DNA of 64,000 nt from the NCBI RefSeq assembly GCF_963678635.1, contig NC_087064.1, positions 76,162,213 through 76,226,212 of the forward strand. The letters are read 5' to 3'. Numbering within the stretch: position 1 is the stretch's first letter; every line of letters begins with the position of its first letter. Both the position numbers and the translations under genes were made by a program. This DNA is from Symsagittifera roscoffensis (lineage: Eukaryota; Xenacoelomorpha; Acoela; Convolutidae). Positions 36,560 to 49,100 of this stretch are shown here, in pieces. The notes beneath the pieces are model-generated. The model was given only the letters and a program-made list of their open reading frames with translations, did not search any database and was not told the DNA's origin.

Positions 36560-37729
36560 TGAAAAAAACATCAGTGACTTGAAAAACTTTTCGAAGAAAT
36601 TATACATCATCAGTCATCAAAAATCTAAAAACAAAGCACCATTTGTAAAAAAGTAGATTGTGAAAATTAATGATAAAAGGAGACTGAACGAGAGACTGAT
36701 CAACAGTCAAACAAGAGTTATCTTCTGGAGAATACCTCAGAGGGCATACATCAACGCGCGGCTCTATTACTCATCTTTAGTATTGAGACTGGGACGGATA
36801 ATTCTTAAGTAGATTCAGAAATTCGGCTATCCGGGATTGAATTCATTTATCGGCTATCCGGGAACAAATTCATTTTTCGGCCATCCGGTTATTCGTCTCC
36901 GTGACACGCCACCTACCGAAGATGGTTGGCATGCTCTTTCTTACCTCAAAAGTGCTGGGAGATTCTCTAGGCATTCAAACCTGAATGCCCTTATAAGGCA
37001 GGGTTTATCTTCTACTCACATTCCGTCTGTTTTAGAATCACGACACCTCTATAGGACCGATCATATGCGACAAAACGCTTTGACGCTCGTTCCACTGGAT
37101 TTTGGTTAAGCAGCTCTTGTGGGATGTAACGGCAGTAGGCTGCTTAGCTCCTAGTAGGATTAGTGCTGGGTCTGTTTGTAGCCCTGGTACGGCTGCCGCT
37201 GAAGCGGACGAGCGAAAAAATGACTAAAGATAAAGTATAAAGATCTAGTAGTTGATGGGTATCTTTTTCAGCCGCTAGCTTTTGAGATTCAAGGCGCGGC
37301 CGTCCTCAGCACAGAATTTTTTTCGAGCAAACATTGTAACAACCTAAGCATAAACAGTGACGAACCCAGAGCAGGCAGCTTTTTAAAACAGAAAATCTCC
37401 CTGGCAATGCAGATTGCGATTGCTGCTTGGTTACTCGGAACAATAAATGCCAAAAAAACTTTCAATGAAATTTTTATTTGTAACAATTGTATATTATTTT
37501 TTCTCGTCTCGAGTTGCGTGTTCTAATTAAAGAAACGTAACCAGTATCGATTTTAATTAAGAACATCAACACTTGTCATATTCATTTATCACTATTACTT
37601 CCATATGTAGAAAATTCCAAGGATTTTGACTGGAATACGTGATGAAGGGACTCCTGACTGTAACCTCGGTTACTATGATACTTTTGACCTTCTGATTACC
37701 TTTAAGTAAATGTCTAATTCATTATTATT
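36560..37729 (+). repeat. Segmental repeat, copy 2 (left part, interrupted by the LTR element)
   Basis: Matches 30400-31530. It includes the LINE C-terminal fragment at 36837-37470, with the same order of motifs (RLRDTPPTEDGW, ALSYLKSAGRFSRHSNLNAL, TLVP). It continues beyond the retrotransposon at 60319-60432. Confidence 0.85.
36837..37470 (+). pseudogene. LINE ORF2 C-terminal fragment, copy 2
   Basis: Paralogue of 30655-31265 with the same break pattern. Slightly better preserved at its start (FIGYPGTNSFFGHP). No RT attached. Confidence 0.65.
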
Positions 37730-38617
37730 TGTGCCAGTCGGTCATGTCTGGAGGTTTGACCTTGAGAAACACGTAATTTTGGAGTGAAGTTTTGATTTTA
37801 AAAATTTCGAATGGAGCCTGTCATGCTCAGTTTTCTCGAACCAACTGAAAACAAAAAAAGTGAAAAATCAGAACGACCGAATTAACAATTGCGGGAAACT
37901 ACTCAAGAAAAAGGCAGGAAATTGCTATTCGCAATTTCTCGATACGAAATAATAAGAGAGTAGAGCTGTCTTATCCCGAAAACAGGAGAATAGAACACAG
38001 ACTTGAGAAAGGACGATTATTCGAACGGAACAGAGTGAACATTCAATGGAAGAGAGGACAACTCGAGTGTCCCGATGGTTCATACAGAAACTTTGATTCT
38101 TGAGACAGAACTTACTTCTGTTGTTAAAACTAATTAGCATCAAACTTATTTAGTTATATTATTTGATTCTCGAGCTGCTCAGCTTTTAATTACCCCTCAT
38201 ATTCAAGCGCATCGACATGTGAGTTCTCAATTTAAATTTCTCGAGTGTATTTTATGATAGTTATGTTGAGATGAGGCGAGTTGTTGGTTGATCCATCTGA
38301 AATGGATCAAAGTTCCACTGTCCAATAAAAAGTAACTAAGCGGATTGTTCCGACCCGGTTTTTAACGGCGTTCATGTATTTTGGGTATTTCGAGACCTAA
38401 GTATGGGGACGTTCTTATTTCTAGAGTGGGGGGGTATTTTGGTAGTGGCCTTTAAGCTGTAACGGGTTCTAGTCTCATGTCGCAAGCGAACCGAATTGGC
38501 TCCGACCGTTCTTGAGGTAGAAAAACACAAGAGATAGTGTCCCTGACTCTTGAGCCAATGGTTATAGGGCCTATTTCTCTTAAGCCTCATATGTGACTAA
38601 AGTAGGCGACTGTTACA
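37730..38617 (+). mobile_element. 5' LTR
   Basis: 888 bp, starting TGTGCCAGTCGGTC and ending GCGACTGTTACA. It contains AATAAA at 38324-38329, a plausible polyadenylation signal, and several CTTGAG, CTCAAG and CTCGAG hexamers. About 99% identical to 59433-60318. Confidence 0.95.
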
Positions 38618-38628
38618 TAGTGTTTTTA

Positions 38629-38646
38629 TGGCGCTCCGGGGTGTTT
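38629..38646 (+). promoter_or_regulatory. Putative tRNA primer-binding site
   Basis: TGGCGCTCCGGGG begins 11 bases after the LTR end. TGG is the expected start of a tRNA 3'-end complement. The same sequence follows the LTR of the older copy (near 24647). I could not name the tRNA, and the spacing is longer than usual. Confidence 0.4.
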
Positions 38647-39083
38647 TTACGACATCATGACTACGGAGTCGAACCCACTTGACACAGCTCCGGGCTACAT
38701 GCCCATTCTAGAGTACCGGTGGTACGGTTCAGCGGGAACGTGTAAACCTTCCGGTTGTACCGTGATAGCTTTTTAAGAAAACTCAAGAAAACTTCCTGGT
38801 ACGCTCTCCGAACGAGGTTTAGCTAACCGAGTGAAGGAGGGCAACTAGGGGGACAAAAACACGAGCAAAAAAGAATACAAAAAGGAACAAAAACCATAAA
38901 ACGAAAAAAGACAGTGACTTTGATACCAAATTAGTTGGATCAAACCTTTGTATTAATTAAATAGTATACACATACTGTTTTATAAGACCGATCGTTTCTA
39001 TCAATCTAGCAATTTAAACCAGTGAATTCAGTAAGGTGCCCGAGTGGGGGGCGTTGTTAAGGGTTTTCAGATAGATTGCGACC

Positions 39084-39285
39084 CAACCGGACCACTAGGA
39101 GACTTGACTGGAAAGGGTGACCAGTCGAGTGGGAAAGTGGTTCACAAGGATCGAACCGGACCACTAGGAGACTTGACTGGAATGGGTGACCAGTCGAGTG
39201 GGAAAGTGGTTCACAAGGATCGAAACGGACCACTAGGAGACTTGATTGGAAGAGGTGACCAGTCGAGTGGGAAAGTGGTTCTGCT
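39084..39285 (+). repeat. 69-bp tandem repeat in the leader, three copies
   Basis: Units begin at about 39091, 39160 and 39229 with ACCACTAGGAGACTTGA, each followed by GGTGACCAGTCGAGTGGGAA. 69 is a multiple of three, so the frame stays open through the repeat, but no start or domain supports translation. Leader region of the retrotransposon RNA. Confidence 0.9.
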
Positions 39286-40185
39286 GTCAAGTGCAGAACA
39301 GAGACAACCAGCACAGGACCACTACAAGAGGACGCACAGGGGTGTTCTCAAGTCGAACAACGGGTATCGTTAGAATCCACATTACATTATAGGATAAAAG
39401 TGTAAAATTGGATAAGCGGAGTCCCATTGTTTTGAGGCAGTTTTTACTCAAGCAGGCCTGGAAACAGGTCTACGGTTTTCTCTCGAGAGGTTTAGCACCC
39501 GGCGCTTAAGGGATTTTTCGGCTTAAGAGGGGGGCTAAAGAGGGGGGAGGTTAGTAGGGGGGCTGGTTAGGTTAGAGGTTGGCGGTTGTAAATTTTAAAA
39601 AGGGGGGAAATTAGAGTAACTAATTAATCGACATCGTTGATTTAGTTACATTAGCCATCAACACGCGTTGGTAATAATAGGTGGATATCCAAAATTTAAC
39701 TCGAGTTAAGATTGGTACGCTGGTTGGATTGGTAGGGGGGAACGGATATAGACAGTTTTTGTGATACCCCATAAGATCGCTAGTGGGGGGAGGAAAACGC
39801 GTGGCAGTTAGGTACCAGACATTTTTTTTTCGACAGAAGGTCGACATTTGTCTCCTTTGAATTTTAGGTGGGTTGATTTCTCTGTTTTATTATTTTTTCT
39901 TGTTTAAAATTTTTTTTATTATTTATTGTTGCATTTTGGTGAGGATTTGCGATTGGTATTTATACGAACAGGTGATCACAAGATACCTGCGCACAGGTTT
40001 TGGTTTCAAGTTGCTTGGAACATAGAAAAAGAGGTAATTCAAAAATGGGGGTTAGCATTTGGCCATTAAGAGAGGGTTTTTGGGAAAATTTTCACTAGAG
40101 CTTGAGTGGTGGTACAAGGTACAGTGAATCAAGAAGTCCCTACAACGAAGAAGAAAGAGATCCGATATCCAGACACTCAGTGACG

Positions 40186-40615
40186 AGTCTTGGGACAGTA
40201 CCGAAGAAGTCTTGGGACATTGCAGTCTGGGGACAGTCTTGGGGCAACACAGTCTTGGGACAGTGCAGCCTTGGGGCAGTCTTGGACCAGAGCAGTCTTG
40301 GTACGAAACAGTCTTGGGCCATTGGTCTTGGGACGTTAGTCTTGGGACGTTGGTCTTGGGACATTGGTCTTGGGACATTAGTCTTGGGCCATTGGTCTTG
40401 GGACATTAGTCTTGGGACGTTGGTCTTGGGCCATTGGTCTTGGGACGTTAGTCTTGGGACGTTAGTCTTGGGACGTTGGTCTTGGGCCATTGGTCTTGGG
40501 ACATTAGTCTTGGGACGTTAGTCTTGGGACATTGGTCTCGGGACGTTAGTCTTGGGACGTTGGTCTTGGGACGTTGGTCTAGGGACGTTGGTCTTGGGAC
40601 CTTGGTCTGAGGATA
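40186..40615 (+). repeat. 14-bp tandem array of GTCTTGGGAC units in the leader
   Basis: From about 40310 roughly twenty copies of a 14-bp unit, GTCTTGGGACGTTR or GTCTTGGGCCATTG; looser, longer-spaced copies precede it from 40186. Each unit has GTC-TTGG-GAC, a tiny potential stem-loop. Repetitive frames on both strands are a by-product. It ends about 280 bp before the gag ATG. Confidence 0.9.
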
Positions 40616-40891
40616 CCAATAAGAAGTACTGGGACAACACTGAATAGTCTTGGGACGGTAGAGAGAAAGTCTTGGAACAGTATTAGGAAGGGGTACTACA
40701 AGAGTACTAAGTTAGGTTGAAGTAACCAATTATAACAACACATTCCCTATCCTAACCTAACACATAAAAGTTTTCAAGAGTTTAAGAAAAATTGTTTTTA
40801 GCGAATTGTCAATTTCTTTTTACTTAGAGTTTTAACCTTAGAGTAGAAATTTTGTAGATAATATTACTGTAAATAATAACAATTGTAAATA

Positions 40892-43420
40892 ATGAGGCGG
40901 AGCAGGGTACCGGTAGCTGAAAAAAGATCTACCGAAGCAAAGACAAAGTATAATTCGTCGCTACGCAAAACAACATCAATGGGTCCGAAGATAACAAAGA
41001 AGAGCTTTTCAGTTAATATGGTCAGCACAAGGAGTACAACGGAGAACAGAGCAAAAGAGGGCACGGAAGGGGAACGAGTAGAACCCACCATCGAGATTGA
41101 TCTAGAGACACCTGATCAAAGTCTGGATGAAACAAGGAAAATGGCGACGGAGTCAACTCCAATGCCCAATGCAGAAGAACCAAACCCGAAACCCATAGAG
41201 TTCTCACCAATAGACAATGTGGAAGATGCAATAGGCAACACCGAAGAAACGGTGAAAGAAGACTCTCAAGTAAAAAAGACATCTTTTACAGAAAAGTTGG
41301 CGATGATGGTCGGAATAAAAACGAAAGAAAACATGACTGAAGAACCAAAAGCTGAAAGAGCACGAACATTTGGGACAGGGAGCACGAAGACGACAGAAGC
41401 CAATCCAAGAGAGGAACAAACTAAAGCAGAAGCAACGGCCAAAGACAGACCGACGGCTGACCATTAGGAGGCTACCTTTGAGCTAGGTGACTTGATGGCA
41501 AAACTGAATCAGATCGACAAAAAACTGAAGCACAGCGAAGAGGACAGAGAAGTGATAAGAAAAGAATTAAGATGAAACAAACACGAGTATCTGGATAGTT
41601 ATTTTAACCTGGCTAAGGCAACAGACGAGAAACTCAAGGAGATGACAGATAAGGTAGAAGCCACCAATGAAGAACGAGATAGGAACATCAAAAAAGATAT
41701 GCAACAGTTGAAAAACCAATATGATGATGTCAACAGCCAATTAGGTAGCCTGGAAAAGAGAATGGACACAATGAGCAAAAATCAGGCCGAAAGTTCGTGT
41801 GCAATACAGGCGAAATTGGATGCAATCTTGAGAAATTCTACCTCACAAGAAAGACCGGCAGCGGATCGCACGCAAGGCACCAGAGTTGACTTTGTGGAAC
41901 CACAAAGGAACAAACGGCAATCGACACCGTTGCCCTTAACCCGGGATACGGTGAGCATAGCACCAACAGCTGCTAAAACAATCATGAAGAATGGAACGTC
42001 AAGTACAACGACTGGTCCGGGGGACTCAACAGCTAACAGCAACGCAGGTCCGGATGCTATGACATGGGCAAGCACTTGGGAGATGATGAATAGAACTCTA
42101 GAGGCCTTCGCCACGAGGAACAATGACTCGAATGATAGAAGAGAGGGAAAATCCAGAAAAACATTCAAAAAGCCAAAAGAATTCAAAGATGACTCTGATG
42201 GATGCATTGATACTTGGGTGGAAGTGATGAGATTAAACCTAGAACAGGACAACTTGAACGATGAAAGACAAGCATGCACAGCCATACTCAGCAGTTTAGA
42301 AGGCACGGCATTAAAATGCGTGGTTGCGAAGAAAGAAGAAGAACGCGATACCGCGGAAAAAATCTTTGAAATACTGTTGAATAGATTCGGCTCAGGCATG
42401 AAGGGTCATCAAGCGATGATGCAATTTGAAAAAAGGAGACAGAGAGATGACGAATCGATAGACAGGTTCCTAGATGATCTCGAGAGCTTGAGAAGAAGGA
42501 GTGACCCAGAAGAATCTACCAATACAAGAAACTTCAGCATAGCCTCAAAGTTCATTGATGGGGTAAAGAGTGATGACTTGAGAACGATGTTAGCAACGTA
42601 TTACACATTGTCGAAAGATAATGCGCCAACTCCAGAAGAGATGAGGCAGAAGTCAAGAGAAAACATGCTGATGAAACCCAAGAAATACTCGTACTCAGAC
42701 AACAGGAACACCCAAGGGGGGAGTCAGCCACAGAGGTCGCCATGGTACAAGCCCAGAGATGACATGGACAAACGCAGGTCGTGTGCTAACTGCGGGTCAG
42801 TTGATCATCATGTGGCAGATTGCACGACATACAAACAGGGCATGAAGAGTTTGGGATATGCACCTGATGAGGAAGATATGAGTCAGATGGAAGAACACGA
42901 GTTCTATAGCGGCTTGATCACCAAAATAGGAGCAAGATGCTTCTTCTGCAACCAAGAAAGGCACTTCAGGATGGACTGTCCGTTGTTTTGGGAAGCGGTC
43001 AAGAATCAGAGTCATCCGAAACACAAGTTGGCGCTAGCAGCGGTGCAGAACCAGAGAAACAGACAAGGTGAATTTGAGACGAAGAAACTTGAGGGACCAA
43101 ATGTAGAGCTACCAACGAAATCAATGAAAACTGTAACACAATGTGGTAGTGCAGCAGAGGCCACGGCGAAGAAAGCCCCAGAAATAGATTAAGAAAAGGC
43201 GGCAGCGGAGGCCATCAACAAAGTGAAGCAGGATCTGGCAGCGAAAGAAATAGAACAACGACTAAAGCAGGAGATCGAAAAGCAGAATTTCAACGAAGCA
43301 TTAGCTGGATCGAAGCCAGCACCAGAGGCTGTATCGGGCTCGACAAAGACTGGAAATTGTAACACTGTAAAGATGGTGACAGGAAACCATTCGGCATATC
43401 AAAAATCGGGGCTAGAATAA
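40892..43420 (+). pseudogene. gag: gag polyprotein (three in-frame stops)
   Basis: One frame runs from ATG 40892 to the stop at 43418-43420, broken by TAG 41465, TGA 41573 and TAA 43190. The first 190 codons are Lys/Glu/Thr-rich and disordered. A coiled-coil-like segment follows at about 41480-41830. A retrotransposon gag domain lies at about 42160-42620, with the DTWVEVMRL and FEKRRQRDDESIDRFLDDL segments. Two CCHC zinc knuckles (C-x2-C-x4-H-x4-C) follow, CANCGSVDHHVADC (about 42781) and CFFCNQERHFRMDC (about 42940). Gag would form the particle and bind RNA. The final stop overlaps the protease ATG (TAATG). Each stop is one C-to-T change from CAG, CGA or CAA, so post-insertion decay is likely. 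Confidence 0.85.
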
Positions 43421-44355
43421 TGTCGATAATCACAGTGGGCGGCCACGAGGTAACCAGAAACTTGAGCGAACCGAGCGACCAGACAATAATGCACATTGAT
43501 GTGTACGCAGATTACTTGAGTTTAATAAGTCCACAATCGACTTCTAGAGCATTGAGAGCACTACTCACGCGAGGGGGTAGCAAGTCGGTACGTGTTGATA
43601 ACAGATACACAGAAGCTTATGGTCCACATGAGGTGATGTTAAATATAGATGGAATCAACATCTATACCAAAACAATGATAACATGTGATGAAAACCTAAT
43701 TGGGCAAATCTACGTAGGGAAGGAAGAGTTAAAGGTGAGATCGATTGGACACTGCGCCATGCTTGAAGAAGATGGGATGCACATCGGGACAGAGGCAGAT
43801 GTGACAGGGCACGTGCTAGACATAAGTGGCAAGAAGACTCAGTTACGTGGGTTACTTGATACGGGAGCGGTCTTGAGTGTCATACCAATCGAAACTTGGG
43901 AACGAATGGGCTTCAACAAAGATGACTTGATAGATTCGAGAATACGGTTATCGGCTGCGAACAAAGGGGCCCTGCGCGTGTTGGGCAGAACGCCGATAAT
44001 AGCGCTCAATCTGGGGGAACGTAACCTGTGGATGAGTTTTCTTGTAGTAGAAAACCTAGATGAGTCTGACCAATTTATTTTAGGCAGAGACTTCATCAGG
44101 AACTTTGATGTAGCGATTGATCTAAACAACGCAATGTTCAGGATACGGAACCCGGATAGGAGGTACGCAATCAAACCGGTAAATTTAATAATGGCAAATG
44201 AAAGCAAAGCACCGGTGTTCTTGAGTAAGAGGGTGAGGCTAAAGGCAAATGAAGCGGCAATCGTAGGCTTGCGGATGAAAAATTACAATGAATTAAGTGA
44301 CAATAAGCAAGTGTGTATAGTTCCGAATCCTAATAGTCAAAGTGCTGCTTTTTAG
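43420..44355 (+). CDS. pro: Retropepsin (aspartic protease)
   Basis: 311 codons from the ATG at 43420, in the -1 frame relative to gag. The catalytic motif LLDTGAVLSVIP begins near residue 144, with ILGRDFI further on matching the second conserved block of retropepsins. Retropepsins act as dimers to mature Gag and Pol. The N-terminal 110 residues are of unknown role. The frame ends TTTTTAG at 44349-44355, and the RT frame is open just before, one base back. The older copies read through here without a stop because they have one more base, so this stop may be a single-base deletion in this copy or a shift site. Confidence 0.85.
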   Translation: MSIITVGGHEVTRNLSEPSDQTIMHIDVYADYLSLISPQSTSRALRALLTRGGSKSVRVDNRYTEAYGPHEVMLNIDGINIYTKTMITCDENLIGQIYVGKEELKVRSIGHCAMLEEDGMHIGTEADVTGHVLDISGKKTQLRGLLDTGAVLSVIPIETWERMGFNKDDLIDSRIRLSAANKGALRVLGRTPIIALNLGERNLWMSFLVVENLDESDQFILGRDFIRNFDVAIDLNNAMFRIRNPDRRYAIKPVNLIMANESKAPVFLSKRVRLKANEAAIVGLRMKNYNELSDNKQVCIVPNPNSQSAAF

Positions 44356-46157
44356 GAAGATCCTTCTCGATAACGAAGAGCGGCCTCTGCGTCAGTGTCT
44401 TGTTGAATACCCTTGATATACCGATCACGATACAGAGAGGGAGGAAACTGGGATATGCTTTACCGGTTAAAACCCGATATGAGATGACTGAAAACTCAAA
44501 ACAGAATGAAGTCGTTGATTGTCTCGATCATAGGGACAAAATTTTTATCTTGAGACGATTACAAGAAATAAAATATTCATCAGGTCTTGTTAAATCACTT
44601 AAGTCAGAGACGGACGATGGACTGTCGAGCTGTTCGAACTTTCCAGAGCGGCCCACACTAGATGAAATGCAAATTGATAAACCGGTTCTCCCGGAGATTG
44701 AACACTTGAGGGGCAAACTGACAGACGAACAGCTCGAAGCCATCAAGGACGTAATAGAGCGGAACGAAGAAGTTTTTTCGAAGCACAAAGCGGATATCGG
44801 GTGTTGTAATTTCGTTGAGCATGAAATAGAACTTGAGGAGAACGCGGTACCGCACAGGGAGGGGGCGAGGCGCATGACCCCGCACAAATCGGAGGCGTGT
44901 AGAAAAGAGATCGAAACGTTACTAGAGTATGACATGATAGAACCATCCAAGTCACCGTGGGCGTGTGGAGTAGTGATGGCCAAAAAGAAAGGCGACCAGT
45001 TGAGGTTTTGTTGTGACTTTCGATACCTGAACTCCGTCACGGTGAAGGATGCCTATCCCATACCTAGGATTGATGAGAGCCTCTCGAAGTTAGGTGATGC
45101 AAAATTTTTTACGACTCTTGATTTAGGCTCGGCCTTTTGGCAGGTACCACTACGGAAGCAGGACAGGGACAAGACAGGGTTCGCCTGCGAGTTGGGTCTG
45201 TTTCAGTGGAAACGGATGCCGTTTGGATTTTGCAATGCCACAGCCACGTTTCAGCGATTGATGGCACACGCGCTGATAGGCGTGACAAAGAAGAATGGCA
45301 ATCTGGTAATGTGCTACGTGGATGACGTGGTAATAGCAACGCCAACACTAGAAGACCACATTGAGAGACTTGACGAGGTGTTCGCGTGCATGAAAAGATC
45401 GGGGCTAAAGTGTAAACCATCAAAGTGCGAGATACTCAAGGACTCAATAAAATACTTGGGCAGGATGGTAGACAAGCACGGCATCAGACCTGATCCAGAC
45501 GCCGTGGAAGCAGTCCTAACCTGGAAGTCACCGAAGACGGAACACCAGTTGATGAGCTTCCTGGGCTTCGCTAACTACTACAGAGAGTTCATCAAAGGCT
45601 ACGCGGACAAGGTGTACCCGATGCAACAATTGATGAGTCACAAGGGCAAGAAGTTCACATGGAACAACGCAGCAGAAGAGTCATTCAAGAGGATAAAGAA
45701 AGAGCTATGCGAGGCACCAGTACTAGGGATGCCGACTGAGAAGGGGATGTACGTGCTGGACACGGATGCATCGGTAGTTGCGATTTCAGGAATTCTCCAT
45801 CAGGAACAAGAATGGAATGGGAAGACAGTCTTGAGACCAATAGCGTACGGGAGCAAAGTCCTAAGAAAGCAGAGATGAACAGAAATGAAGTACGGAGCAC
45901 CGAAAGCAGAGATGTTCGCAGTGGTCACCTTTGTCGAGAAATACAGGGCATACCTAAGCAGTGAGCCCTTCAAGCTGCGAGTCGACAATCGAGCACTAAG
46001 CTGGCTGAAAACGTACTCAATGGACCAAAGTTACATTGGGAGGTGGATATTTCGCTTGGACGGATACAACATGATAATTGAGCACAGAACACGGGATAAA
46101 CATCAAAACGCCGACAGCTTGAGTAAGAAGACGGAGTTCTACGAGAGACAAGAATAA
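44355..46157 (+). pseudogene. pol: Reverse transcriptase and RNase H (one in-frame stop)
   Basis: The frame is open from at least 44355 with no ATG needed, consistent with expression as a Gag-Pol fusion. RT blocks: KSPWACGVVMAKKK, LRFCCDFRYLNSVT, FTTLDLGSAFWQVPL (catalytic Asp), MPFGFCNATATFQRLM, and YVDDVVIA (catalytic Asp pair, about 45316-45339). RNase H follows from TDASVVAISGILHQ (about 45760). TGA at 45876 falls in the RNase H domain, then the frame resumes with MKYGAPKAEMFAVV, a DNRALSWL segment and HQNADSLS. A stop at 46155 separates it from the integrase in the same frame. Copying of the RNA to DNA is the family role. Gypsy-type by motif style. Confidence 0.9.
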
Positions 46158-46199
46158 AGAGAGGCAGACAGACCTGAAATCAAAGAGGGCTTCTCCTTC

Positions 46200-49100
46200 A
46201 TGGACAAGGAAACGTACGACAGTCTTTCTCTCACAAGATGGCTGGACAAATCAGGCAAACCGATTGAAGATCATCCCGAATTACCAAAAGAGCATCTTGA
46301 AAAAACCATCTTGAAGAAGAACAGAAGGATCCCGATAGAGGTAATACTCAAGTCGAAGATCGTGAGGGAAACACTTAAGGCAAAAGGCTATGATCTTAAC
46401 CAGGTAGAAGCAGGAGCTGCACAGATAGATGATGACTTAATGAGGTTGCTCGAGAAACTATCAGATGATAAGCCCGTGATCCAAGAGAAGGGTCAGGAGG
46501 GACCGGAACTAACTATACTTCGGAGAAAAGAAACAGCGAACAATACTGACTCCTCAAAAGGAAGGGTCACTGATAGCAAAGATGTCGTGCGATCACTAGT
46601 TGACAAAATCCCCGAAAATATTCTGGAGCAGACAAAAGTCAGGAAAAAGAAAGTGACATTCAAAGAAGGAACTGAACACCTGGGACTAGATCAAGAGTCC
46701 GGGGAGTGGTCCAGGTTCACAGAAGAAGAGGAACCCGGAAAAGGAAAATTGTACGGGGAGCGTGAAGAATGGGATGAAGACTCGGATGAGAGCAGCGAAG
46801 GCCAAGACAGTCTGTGCATGATATTAGCGGAAGAGAAGACAAGGTACCACGACAGGGAGTTACAAACTGATCCATCTTCAGGAACGTACAATCTGGACAT
46901 ACAAGAAATAAGAGGTGGTGAAGAACTTGAGAGAATAGCGGTTTCAAGAAAGCCATTCAGGGAACTATCGTGCAACTCAAACGTCAGAACGAATCTGGTA
47001 CCAGAAGACGACATGAAAATCGTGAAAAGGATGATATGCGTGAAACTGAGTGACGACATCCACAGCCCTGGTGAGATGAATGGACAGATCATGGCGCTAA
47101 AGGAGCATGTCAAGGCGAGATATAGGCTGTCAGACCTAATAAGAGCCCAGAAGAATGACAAAATGACAAGTAACCTCTCCAAATGGATCCAGTCGGGGGT
47201 CAAGGAGAAGGGGGAACTTGAGGAAGACAGCTACAAGATCTTGAGCCAGTTCTATAAAGAAAAGAAAGACTTACTTTATCACACAGCTGATGGGGTGGTA
47301 GCGTGCAGGAGGAGAGATGAGGAAAAGATATTACACAAACACAACCTCATCATACTACCACAATTGTACCAAACGGAGGTGCTTTTCAGATCACACGACC
47401 AGATGGGCCACCAGGGGATAGACAAAGTACAACAAAGGATACTTCACAGGTTTGATTGGCCAGGAATGAGAAAAGCTTGCGAGAGATGGGTGAATGCCTG
47501 CCTGGCATGTCTCCAGGTAAAAGACCCAAGGAAGATGAAGTTTCCCCTCAAGTCCGTTGAGAGCACAGAGTTCAATGAAGTGGTGCAGATAGACCATCAA
47601 AAAATCTGCATGACGGAGTCGGGATATAACCAGATACTGGTTATAATAGATCACTTCACAAAGTTGGCGGAAGCGGTCCCGTGCCAAACAGCCTCGGCCG
47701 AGGAGACATGTGATCATTTGATAACGCATTGGATATCGCGGTATGGTTGTCCAATGACTTTCCAGTCGGACAACGGCAAAGCTTTTGTAGGGGACTTGAA
47801 AAAAGAATTGATGAAGAGATCGCACATTGCTCAAGCACACTCGACGACCTATCATCCACAGACCAATGGGTTGGTAGAGAGACAGAACAGGACACTGGTC
47901 AACATGTTAAGGGTGTACTGCTCAAGATACATGACGGACTGGGACAAATACCTGCCACAGGTAGTAGGCGCCTACAACAGTACACAGCACTCAACGACGG
48001 GCATCAGTCCTTTCATGATGTTGACGGGCAGGGAGAGGGCAATTCCTCTAACATTCTTCTACCCGGAATACGAGGGGAGGAGGACGTCGCCTCAGGCATA
48101 TGTGAAGGAAGCGATCAAAAGACAACAAGAGCTAAACGAGCTATGCAGGAGGAACACGGGGCAAGCGCAAATGAGACAACGCAAGAAATATGACGAAAAA
48201 ATATTACAAGCAAAACCATATGAAGTGGGCCAGTACGTGTGGGTCTTCCAAAATGTCATATCGCCCAAGGGAACAAAGAAACTACTCAAGAAGTGGAGGG
48301 GACCATTCATGATAACGGAAGTACATCAACAAGGACGGTTCTACCGCTTGAGTACTGGGCGAGCAGCACATTACGAAAATCTGAAGCCTCACGTCCCGTC
48401 CCCGGAGGACTGGTGCCTACCGAAAGACATGGAGGGTCTCGAGTACCTGGTGGTAGAACCAGCGTGTGAAGTGAATGAAAAGGGCACCAGGGAGAAAAAT
48501 GATGGCAATGAAAACTTGAGCTTGGACGACAATGAAAAGATAGAGGTGGAGTCTGAAGCAGGATCGTTTGCAGAAGAAGACTGGAACGACCCGGAGCAAG
48601 ATGAGGTGCCGAAGTGGATGGAGCCAGATCGACCAATATCACCGGGAACCAGAACTGGCAATCGTAAACGGACGGGTATGAGATACAACAGATACGGGGA
48701 TGACTTCTTGATTGACAAGATACAGCCAGACAAATTGGGCGAGGAATTACTGAGTGCAGGCAAACTGGAAGCCGAAGAGGAATGGCAGGTCATTGATGAT
48801 GGAGGACACTATCCGCAGGAAGATTACTCGACACCAGAAATGGAGACGGACCTCGAACAGAGCGAGATAGAGAGGAGGGAGAACACGAACTTGAGGATAC
48901 TAGAGTGGATACGCGACGTCAAAGACGAAGGCCATGGAGGACAGAGTATCCAGCAAGTCGACGTGTCAGCGGAAAAACACAAGAAGTCAGAAGACCCTCT
49001 CTTCGGCTGGACGGCGACAGACAGGCCGCTGGACATTCCACCGGACAATTCAGACCCGACAACATCGACGGGGACGTCGATAAATATTTTTGTCCGGGGA

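Noticed and set aside
40102-40521. Repetitive frames on both strands through the 14-bp array
   Set aside because: Translation of a tandem repeat in both directions (LGHWSWD / AQDQRPKTN type); no start context, no conservation evidence.
40186-40615. CRISPR-like array
   Set aside because: Units are contiguous 14-mers without unique spacers, and the context is an animal retrotransposon leader.
41782-42399. 205-codon minus-strand frame
   Set aside because: Antisense shadow of gag.
44528-45040. 170-codon minus-strand frame
   Set aside because: Antisense shadow of the RT region.
45876-46157. Stop-codon recoding (alternative genetic code) in the element
   Set aside because: TAA, TAG and TGA all interrupt the frames, and host-type genes here use normal stops.
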